A stretch of DNA of 64,000 nucleotides from Actinokineospora bangkokensis. GTDB lineage: Bacteria; Actinomycetota; Actinomycetes; Mycobacteriales; Pseudonocardiaceae. The stretch is from NCBI RefSeq assembly GCF_001940455.1, contig NZ_MKQR01000023.1, positions 1-64,000 of the forward strand. Reading direction: 5' to 3'. Position 1 is the first letter of the stretch. Every line of letters begins with the position of its first letter. Below, in pieces: positions 58,223 to 64,000 of this stretch. Under the pieces are notes generated by a model, which was not told the DNA's origin, did no database searches, and saw only the letters and a program-made list of their open reading frames with translations. The translations under genes and the position numbers were made by a program.

Positions 58223-59812
58223 TTAGCCGATGTCGCGGCGGCGGAAGGTGAGGGTGGCGGTGAGGAGGAGGGCGGCGGCGAGGGTGGTGAGCCAGATGAG
58301 GGGGGTGGGGTGGGCGTCGGGGCCGGGGATCTTGGGGATGTGGGTGAAGGGGGAGAGGTCGAGGGCGGGTTGGGGGAGGTTGAGGGCGGGGCCGAAGAGG
58401 GTGAGGGCGATGGCGAGGCCGACGGTGGTCCAGGAGAGGGGGGCGGCGGCGCGGGGGAGGAGGGCGAAGGCGAGGGCGGCGATGGCCGCGATGAGCCAGA
58501 CGGCGGGGAGTTGGGCGAGGGCGCCGGTGGTGGCGTGGGTGAGCTGGGTGGGGAGGTCGCCCGCGCGGAGGCCGTGGGCGAGGCCCGCGCCGAGGCCCGC
58601 GGCGGTGAGCAGGGCGGCGGGGCCGAGGAGGGCGAAGAGCAGGTGGGTGGTGGTCCAGGCGGTGCGGGAGGTGGCGGTGGCCAGGACGGGGTCGGCGCGG
58701 CCCTCGGCCTCCTCGGTGCGCATGCGCAGGCAGACCAGGACGGCGTGGACGGCGGCGATCGCGCCGAAGAGGCCCGCGATGAGGGCCAGGTAGGTGTCGA
58801 CGATGCCCTGGGCGCCGCCCATGCGGGTGAAGATGTCGCGGACCTGGGCGCTGTCGCCGAGCAGGCCCTGGATGCCGTCGGCGATGGAGCCCAGGACGGC
58901 GCCGATGAGCAGCATCGCGGTCGTCCAGCCCGCGAGGGCGCCGCGGTGCAGGCGCCAGGCCAGGCCCAGGGGGCTCGACAGGGAGCGGGGGGCCGTGGGC
59001 GGGCCGAGGCGCGCGGGCCACAGGCCCGAGCCCAGGTCGCGGCGGGGCAGCAGGGCGAAGGCGGAGGCCGTGCCGACCGCCGCCACCAGCAGCGGCAGGA
59101 GCAGGACCCACGGCCGCTCGCCCGCGAACGGCCGGGCCAGCTGGGTCCAGGACAGCGGGGACAGCCACGACAGCCAGCCCGTGCCCGGGTTGGAATCGCC
59201 CACCGCGCGCACCAGGAACGCCGCGCCGAGGACGCCGCAGGCCAGGCCGTTGGCGGAGCGGGAGTACCCGGTGAGCTGCGCGGTCACCGCCGCCACCGCG
59301 GCGAAGGCCACGCCCGCGCCCGCGATGCCGGCGCCGAACACCAGGGCGCCCGCCGCGGGCAGGCCCGTGGCGACCATGCCCAGGGCCACCAGCAGCCCGG
59401 TCGCGACGGCCTGGCCGCCCGCGACGAGGAGCGCGGCGGTGAGCGGGGCTCGGCGGCCGACGACCGCGGACCCCAGCAGCTCCGACCGGCCGGAGTCCTC
59501 CTCCGCGCGGGTGTGCCGGGTGACGGTGAAGATCGCGATCAACCCCGCCAGCAGGGCCAGGACCACCCCGTACCGCCACGCCGCGAAGCCGCCCGCGGTG
59601 GTCAGGTCGTAGGCCCTGCCGTAGAGGACGGCGATGGAGGGGTTGCTTCCCGTGCCGGCGTTCAAGGTCGCCCGCGCCGCCGGGTCCGGGTAGAGCTGGT
59701 CGTAGGCGGAGGCGGTGGAGGCCGGGACCAGGCCCAGCACGAGCACCCACACCGGCACCAGCACCCGGTCCCGGCGCAGCGCGAGCCGGACCAGCGCGCC
59801 GAGCCCGGTCAT
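58223..59812 (-). CDS. ABC exporter permease (polyketide-antibiotic exporter type)
   Basis: A 529-aa membrane protein with about 12 helices in two repeats, of the TetAB/TipA-linked ABC-2 exporter family. [21 protein letters not shown] in the first half and [19 protein letters not shown] in the second are the duplicated cytoplasmic E-x-x-G-R-x-E/D-P-x-L motifs. ATG 59812 overlaps the ATPase stop (ATGA). Expected to export hydrophobic compounds or antibiotics, controlled by the divergent regulator. Confidence 0.92.
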   Translation of the reverse strand: MTGLGALVRLALRRDRVLVPVWVLVLGLVPASTASAYDQLYPDPAARATLNAGTGSNPSIAVLYGRAYDLTTAGGFAAWRYGVVLALLAGLIAIFTVTRHTRAEEDSGRSELLGSAVVGRRAPLTAALLVAGGQAVATGLLVALGMVATGLPAAGALVFGAGIAGAGVAFAAVAAVTAQLTGYSRSANGLACGVLGAAFLVRAVGDSNPGTGWLSWLSPLSWTQLARPFAGERPWVLLLPLLVAAVGTASAFALLPRRDLGSGLWPARLGPPTAPRSLSSPLGLAWRLHRGALAGWTTAMLLIGAVLGSIADGIQGLLGDSAQVRDIFTRMGGAQGIVDTYLALIAGLFGAIAAVHAVLVCLRMRTEEAEGRADPVLATATSRTAWTTTHLLFALLGPAALLTAAGLGAGLAHGLRAGDLPTQLTHATTGALAQLPAVWLIAAIAALAFALLPRAAAPLSWTTVGLAIALTLFGPALNLPQPALDLSPFTHIPKIPGPDAHPTPLIWLTTLAAALLLTATLTFRRRDIG

Positions 59813-60699
59813 CGGGCCGCGTCCTGGTAGTGGCGGAGGAACAGCTCCTCCAGCGTGGGTGGTTGGCTGGTCAGCGACCGGACGCCCGCGGCGGTGAGCG
59901 CCCGCAGGGCGGGGGCGAGGTGCTGGGTGTCGACGTCGAAGCGGACGCGGGTGCCCTCGGTCGTGAGGTCGTGGATGCCGGGGAGCGCGGCGATCGAGCC
60001 GGGGACGGCGTCGAGGTCGGCGGTGATGCTGGTCCGGGTGAGGTGGCGCAGCTCGGCGAGGGTGCCGGTCTCGACGGTGCGGCCCGCGCGGATGATGCTG
60101 ACCCGGTCGCACAGGGACTCGACCTCGGCGAGGATGTGGCTGGAGAGCAGGACGGTGCGGCCGCTGCGGCGCTCCTCGGCGATGCAGTCCTGGAACACCG
60201 ACTCCATCAGCGGGTCGAGGCCGGAGGTCGGCTCGTCGAGGACCAGCAGCTCCACGTCCGAGGCCAGCGCGGCCACCAGGGCCACCTTCTGCCGGTTGCC
60301 CTTGGAGTAGGTGCGGCCCTTCTTGCGGGTGTCCAGCTCGAACCGCTCGACCAGCTCGGCCCTGCGGCGCTGGTCCAGGCCGCCGCGCAGCCTGCCGAGC
60401 AGGTCGATGACCTCCCCGCCGGACAGGTTCGGCCACAGCGACACGTCGCCGGGGACGTAGGCCAGCCGCCGGTGCAGGGCGGCCGCGTCGCGCCACGGGT
60501 CGCCGCCGAGCAGTTCGGCGGTGCCCGCGTCGGCGCGCACCAGGCCCAGCAGCACGCGGATGGTGGTGGACTTCCCCGCGCCGTTCGGGCCGAGGAACCC
60601 GTGCACCTCGCCGGTGCGCACGTCGAGGTCGAGGCCGTCCAGCGCGCGGGTCCGCCCGAAGGCCTTGACCAGGCCGGACACCGAGAGTGCCGTCGTCAT
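59809..60699 (-). CDS. ABC exporter ATPase
   Basis: A 296-aa DrrA-type ATPase. Walker [11 protein letters not shown], signature [11 protein letters not shown] (SKGNRQ in place of SGGQ, common in this group), Walker [14 protein letters not shown]-loop SSHILAEVE, and a roughly 80-aa C-terminal domain. ATG 60699 has TACGGT (60712-60707) 7 nt upstream and TTCACA 17 bp before that, so the operon mRNA is probably leaderless and its -35 lies inside the palindromic operator. Confidence 0.95.
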   Translation of the reverse strand: MTTALSVSGLVKAFGRTRALDGLDLDVRTGEVHGFLGPNGAGKSTTIRVLLGLVRADAGTAELLGGDPWRDAAALHRRLAYVPGDVSLWPNLSGGEVIDLLGRLRGGLDQRRRAELVERFELDTRKKGRTYSKGNRQKVALVAALASDVELLVLDEPTSGLDPLMESVFQDCIAEERRSGRTVLLSSHILAEVESLCDRVSIIRAGRTVETGTLAELRHLTRTSITADLDAVPGSIAALPGIHDLTTEGTRVRFDVDTQHLAPALRALTAAGVRSLTSQPPTLEELFLRHYQDAAR

Positions 60700-60719
60700 G
60701 GACCCGACCGTACTCTTGT

Positions 60720-60735
60720 TTCACAAATTTGTGAA
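60720..60735. promoter_or_regulatory. Operator palindrome TTCACAAATTTGTGAA
   Basis: A perfect 16-bp inverted repeat midway between the divergent ABC and GbsR/MarR starts. Its left half supplies the -35 (TTCACA read on the minus strand) of the ABC promoter. A related half-site, AGTTGTGA, follows at 60745-60752. It is the obvious binding site for the adjacent regulator. Confidence 0.82.
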
Positions 60736-60755
60736 CGTTGAGAAAGTTGTGATGT

Positions 60756-60761
60756 TAGGCT
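60756..60761 (+). promoter_or_regulatory. TAGGCT -10 hexamer, leaderless start
   Basis: TAGGCT ends 6 nt before GTG 60768 (9 before GTG 60771), with no ribosome site. Confidence 0.55.
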
Positions 60762-60767
60762 GGCCGG

Positions 60768-61238
60768 GTGGTGGCGGAAGATGAGGTGGCCCGGTTCGTC
60801 GAGCGGTTCGCGCTGTTCCTGGCCAACGCGGGCATGGCGAGGATGCCCGCCCGGGTGTTCGCGCGCCTGCTGGTCACCGAGTCCGGGCAGCTGACCGCCG
60901 CGGGGCTGGCCGAGTCGTTGCAGGTCAGCCCGGCCGCGGTGTCCGGCGCCGTGCGCTACCTGGAGCAGGTGGGGCTCATCCGGCGCGGGCGCGAGCCGGG
61001 CGAGCGGCGCGACCACTACGCGGTGACCGGCTCGTCCTGGATGGATGCCCTGGTCGACCGCGACAAGATGATGGCGGACTGGGCCGCGCTGATGGGCGAG
61101 GGCGCGGTGCTGCTCGGGCCCACCACGGCCGCGGGCGAGCGGCTGGCCGAGTCCGAGCGGCTGTTCCTGTTCCTCAAGCGGGAGCTGGCGGACATGCTGC
61201 GCCGCTTCCGCGAGGGCGAGGCCGCGCGCGAGGGCTGA
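60768..61238 (+). CDS. GbsR/MarR-type winged-helix regulator
   Basis: A 156-aa regulator. ARFVERFALFLANAGMARM is the GbsR-like N-terminal helix, LTAAGLAESLQVSPAAVSGAV the HTH, and RRGREPGERRDHYAV the wing. The long C-terminal helix (LFLFLKRELADMLRRF) dimerises. It is divergent from the ABC exporter and probably represses both directions through the palindrome between them. The next in-frame GTG (60771) is also possible. Confidence 0.92.
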   Translation: MVAEDEVARFVERFALFLANAGMARMPARVFARLLVTESGQLTAAGLAESLQVSPAAVSGAVRYLEQVGLIRRGREPGERRDHYAVTGSSWMDALVDRDKMMADWAALMGEGAVLLGPTTAAGERLAESERLFLFLKRELADMLRRFREGEAAREG

Positions 61239-61239
61239 C

Positions 61240-61268
61240 CGGGGGTGGCCGCCGCCGGGCCACCCCCG
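61240..61268. terminator. 11-bp hairpin between convergent genes
   Basis: CGGGGGTGGCC pairs with GGCCACCCCCG around a 7-nt loop, between the regulator stop and the DUF885 stop. Confidence 0.8.
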
Positions 61269-61275
61269 CGCGGGG

Positions 61276-62925
61276 TCAGGCGGCCCAGGCGGTCACCAGT
61301 TCGTCGAGGACGGTCATCGGCAGCGGGCCGTTGCACAGCACGAGGTCGTGGAAGGCCTTGATGTCGAAGGCGTCCCCGAGCCGCTGCTGGGCCTCGGCGC
61401 GCAGCCGCTGGAGCTCCAACCGGCCCACCATGTAGCTCAGCGCCTGCGCCGGGTAGGCGATGTAGCGGTCGACCTCGGTGGTGATCTCCAGCGCGGACAT
61501 GGGGGTGTTCTCCCGCAGGTAGTCGATCGCCTGCTCGCGCGACCAGCCCTTCGCGTGCAGGCCGGTGTCGACCACCAGCCTGCCCGCGCGCATGGAGTCC
61601 ATGGCCAGCATCCCGAACCGGGTGGTGTCGCTGGAGTACAGGCCCATCTCGTCGGCCAGCCGCTCGGTGTAGAGGCCCCAGCCCTCGGCGTAGGCGTTGA
61701 CGTCGGCCAGCCTGCGCACCAGGTGCAGCTCGTCGAGCTCCTGGGCCAGGGTCAGCTGGAAGTGGTGCCCGGGCACGGCCTCGTGGAAGGCCATCGTCTC
61801 CGCGATGAACCGCTGCCGCTCGGTCACCCCGTGGGTGTTGGCGTAGTAGACCCCGGGCCGCAGCCCGTCCAGCGAGGGCTGCATGTAGTACGCGGGCGGG
61901 GCGCCCGGGGCCTCCGCCGCCGGGACCGGGCGCACCTCGCACGGCTGCGACGGCAGCCTGCCGAACCAGCCCGGCGCGGCCTCCTCCGCCCGGCGCACCG
62001 CCGTGCGGGCGGCGGCCAGCAGCTCGTCCTCGTCGCGCCAGCGCAGGTCCTGGTCGTCCTGCAGGTGCGCGAACACCTCCGCGAGGTCGTCGGTGCCGAA
62101 CACCCGCGCGCCCAGCTCGGCGTACTCGGCGCGCAGCGCGGCGATGATGTCCAGGCCCGCCTGGTGCAGCTCGTCCGGCGTCTTGGCGGTGGTGGTGTGC
62201 ACGCGGGAGAGCGCGGCGTAGGCCTCGGCGCCGCCGGGCAGGTGGCACAGGCCGGGGGCGGAGTCGGGGCGGCCGTGCCCGGCGATCTCCTCCGCGAGCA
62301 CCCGGCGGTACTCCGCGAAGGCCGGGCGCACCTCGTCGCGCACCACCGCGCGGCGCTCGTCGGCCACGGCGGCGAGGTCGTCGGCCAGCGGGTGCGCCAG
62401 CAGCGGGTCGGCGTCGAGGTCGGTGGCCAGGTACCGGTCGAGGTGGGCGATCGCGGCGTCGACCAGCCTGCGCACCGGCACCCGGCCCGCCGCCACCCCG
62501 GCCCGGTGCCGCTCGGCCACCGCGGCCAGGTGCGCGGGCACCTTGCGCAGCCTGCTGACGTAGGCGCGGGCCCGCTCGGCGTCGGGCACCGGCAGCATCG
62601 GCAGGTAGCTGAGCAGGCTCGACGCGGGGCCGACGAACAGGTCGGTGATCGTGTACTCCACCATCCGCGCGTCGATCCGGTCGACCGCGGCCCGCGCCTG
62701 CTGGGCGACCACCTTGGCGGTCAGCGGGTCGTCGCCCGCCTCGACCAGCGCGTCGGCCCGCTCGGCGATGCGCAGCGCCGCCGCCCTGGTCCGCTCGTCG
62801 GCCGCGGCGGAGGGGTCGGCCAGGTCCTCGTCGTGACCGGGGATGCCGAGCAGGGTCGCCCCCAGCGGCTCGGCGGCCATCTGCAGCGCGAGCAGGTCGT
62901 CGGCCAGGTCGTTCGTGGTGGTCAT
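61276..62925 (-). CDS. DUF885-family metallopeptidase-like protein
   Basis: A 549-aa soluble helical protein. FHEAVPGHHFQLTLAQ (His381 on) carries the HExxxGHH zinc motif of DUF885, NAYAEGWGLYTERLADEMG supplies the downstream Glu ligand, and PAQALSYMVGRLEL is conserved. No signal peptide, so cytoplasmic. Presumed peptidase or carboxypeptidase; substrates of this family are poorly known. ATG 62925. Confidence 0.92.
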   Translation of the reverse strand: MTTTNDLADDLLALQMAAEPLGATLLGIPGHDEDLADPSAAADERTRAAALRIAERADALVEAGDDPLTAKVVAQQARAAVDRIDARMVEYTITDLFVGPASSLLSYLPMLPVPDAERARAYVSRLRKVPAHLAAVAERHRAGVAAGRVPVRRLVDAAIAHLDRYLATDLDADPLLAHPLADDLAAVADERRAVVRDEVRPAFAEYRRVLAEEIAGHGRPDSAPGLCHLPGGAEAYAALSRVHTTTAKTPDELHQAGLDIIAALRAEYAELGARVFGTDDLAEVFAHLQDDQDLRWRDEDELLAAARTAVRRAEEAAPGWFGRLPSQPCEVRPVPAAEAPGAPPAYYMQPSLDGLRPGVYYANTHGVTERQRFIAETMAFHEAVPGHHFQLTLAQELDELHLVRRLADVNAYAEGWGLYTERLADEMGLYSSDTTRFGMLAMDSMRAGRLVVDTGLHAKGWSREQAIDYLRENTPMSALEITTEVDRYIAYPAQALSYMVGRLELQRLRAEAQQRLGDAFDIKAFHDLVLCNGPLPMTVLDELVTAWAA

Positions 62926-63013
62926 CGCGGTCCCCGTGGTGCGTGCGGAGTGATCGGGGACCCGAGGTTACGGCAGGACCGGGCAGGGCGTCCGGAGTTG
63001 TCCACAGGCCCCG

Positions 63014-63835
63014 TCAGCCCAGCTCGACCGACCCCGTGACGGTGGTGACGGCCGAGGTCGGGGCGGGCGCCGGGTCGGCGGGGCCGCCCGCGGTGTCGCG
63101 CACGACGACCACCAGCCCGAGGCCCGCCGGGCGGTCGGCGGTGGCGTTGTCGAGGTCGACCGCGACGACCACGACCTCCGCCGCCGAGGCCTGGCAGGCG
63201 GGGTCGGTGGGGGTGGTGGCGACGCGGGCGGTGAGGGTGACCGCGGATTTCCCGCCTATTCGTCCTTCTCGGACAGTGGGTTCACCGGCGATGGTCCCCT
63301 TGGGATAATAGTCGCGGGCGAATGCGCCTGCGAAGGCCCGCGCGGCGGCGCGCGCGTCCGGGGGGCGCTTGTCGGAATTCTGCACGGCCGCGCTCGCGGC
63401 GAAGGCGCGCGAGTAGCCGGAGCCCCCGCAGTCGTACTCCGCGAATGCGGAGACGCCCGCGAACTCGACGTCGAGGACCTCCGCCGAACCCCCGGACGAC
63501 GCGGTCCACCCCCGCGGCAGCCGATAGCTGATCTTCGCTGCGGGGTTGGCCACCCGGTCGTCACCGCCGCCGCGCGTCGGCGACGTGGTGGGCCGGGCGC
63601 TGGTGGTGGTGGTGCGCGTGCTGCTGGAGGTCGGCCGCGCGGTGGTGGGGGTGGGGGCGGTGTTGAGGCCCGCGGGCGCGCCCCGGTTGACCAGGATGAT
63701 CACCACGACGGCGGCGACGATGACGACCACCGCCAGGATGCCCAGGACGGCGGGCAGCCGGGACGGCGGCGGGTCCCCCGCGGGCCACCCGCCGTGGGCA
63801 CCGGTGGGCTCCCGGTCCGCCCGCCACCCCGTCAC
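63014..63835 (-). CDS. Membrane-anchored secreted protein of unknown function
   Basis: A 273-aa type II-like protein: a short Pro/Gly-rich cytosolic part, one helix (LPAVLGILAVVVIVAAVVVIILV, in two parts), a Thr/Ser/Pro linker and an external domain from about residue 105. This contains ISYRLPRGWTAS, FAEYDCGGSGYSRAFAAS and a second Cys in DPACQASAAEV, so a disulfide is likely. GTG 63835 is chosen over the frame opening at 63889 because TAGGGT ends 7 nt upstream. Confidence 0.8.
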   Translation of the reverse strand: MTGWRADREPTGAHGGWPAGDPPPSRLPAVLGILAVVVIVAAVVVIILVNRGAPAGLNTAPTPTTARPTSSSTRTTTTSARPTTSPTRGGGDDRVANPAAKISYRLPRGWTASSGGSAEVLDVEFAGVSAFAEYDCGGSGYSRAFAASAAVQNSDKRPPDARAAARAFAGAFARDYYPKGTIAGEPTVREGRIGGKSAVTLTARVATTPTDPACQASAAEVVVVAVDLDNATADRPAGLGLVVVVRDTAGGPADPAPAPTSAVTTVTGSVELG

Positions 63836-63842
63836 GCGCCCG

Positions 63843-63848
63843 ACCCTA
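63843..63848 (-). promoter_or_regulatory. TAGGGT -10 hexamer, leaderless start
   Basis: On the minus strand TAGGGT ends 7 nt before GTG 63835. Confidence 0.5.
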
Positions 63849-63889
63849 GCTGGTCGACCGGGGCGTTCCGGGCGCTTTCGGGCAGTCAC

Positions 63890-64000
63890 GCAGCGCAGAA
63901 GGTGAGACTGATCATTTCATTTCAAAGGGTGAAACTGAGCCCGCCCTCGACCTTCGATTCTCCGCTGAGTAGAGTCCCGTCGCGCCGTTCCGCGACGCCC
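63890..64000. other. AT-richer probable promoter region at window end
   Basis: Contains TTTCAAAGGGTGAAA (63921-63935), an inverted repeat, and TAGAGT at 63970-63975 that could be a -10 for a plus-strand gene beginning beyond the window. No start codon is assignable here. Confidence 0.4.

Overview
The window is very GC-rich, uses many GTG starts and has densely packed genes. It encodes proteins typical of mycolata and related Actinobacteria: Glf, UbiA-type DPPR synthase, DprE2, the proteasome activator Bpa, EspG and other type VII secretion proteins, and an AfsR-type SARP regulator. I infer a member of the Pseudonocardiales (Actinokineospora/Saccharothrix-like). No ribosomal RNA or housekeeping marker is present to fix the genus.

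Layout. 0.1-6 kb: a co-oriented surface-polysaccharide block (acyltransferase, DUF6541 membrane protein, GT4 and GT2 glycosyltransferases). 6-9.8 kb: cold-shock protein, PlsC-like acyltransferase, Cof-type phosphatase and an F420-type luciferase-fold oxidoreductase. 9.9-12.7 kb: glf, PAP2 phosphatase and ubiA, the galactan/arabinan precursor operon. 12.9-18.2 kb: NlpC/P60-like protein, SARP regulator, dprE2 and GtrA. 18.3-24.5 kb: wzm-wzt-GlfT1-like export operon on the minus strand, divergent from a cytidylyltransferase-HAD fusion, NeuB and a protein carrying all the sialyl motifs of GT29 sialyltransferases. This looks like a nonulosonic-acid (possibly Kdn) glycopolymer pathway. 24.6-36.5 kb: secreted hydrolases (two tandem M28 peptidases, two esterases, a zinc peptidase, a 5'-nucleotidase), with a quinone oxidoreductase, a class V aminotransferase-like protein with a degenerate PLP site, and bpa.

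37.1-39.4 kb: a small genomic island inserted in a tRNA-Ser(UGA) gene. It is bounded by a 57-bp duplication of the tRNA 3' half and by matching pairs of GTGTAGCA repeats. Its AT-rich core carries an overlapping two-gene operon (330-aa soluble protein and 168-aa four-helix membrane protein) with no recognised family, and there is no integrase. It is the best candidate here for an undescribed, possibly defence-type, system. An HTH-ImmA/IrrE metallopeptidase gene coupled to an unknown gene follows immediately.

41-64 kb: transporters, HisC2-like aminotransferase, EspG, a DUF2156 membrane protein, two tRNAs, two facing type VII substrate cassettes (a WXG/EspC-like, toxin-like and lipoprotein operon, and a YbaB-like, WXG-like and membrane operon), a SecD-head lipoprotein, a transglutaminase-like protein, a non-coding 0.66-kb stretch with three diverged repeats and a cluster of DnaA-box-like nonamers, then an ABC exporter divergent from its GbsR/MarR-type regulator, a DUF885 peptidase and an anchored secreted protein.

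A recurring feature is a TANNNT hexamer ending 6-8 nt before an ATG/GTG start with no Shine-Dalgarno, which suggests that at least eleven genes are transcribed as leaderless mRNAs.
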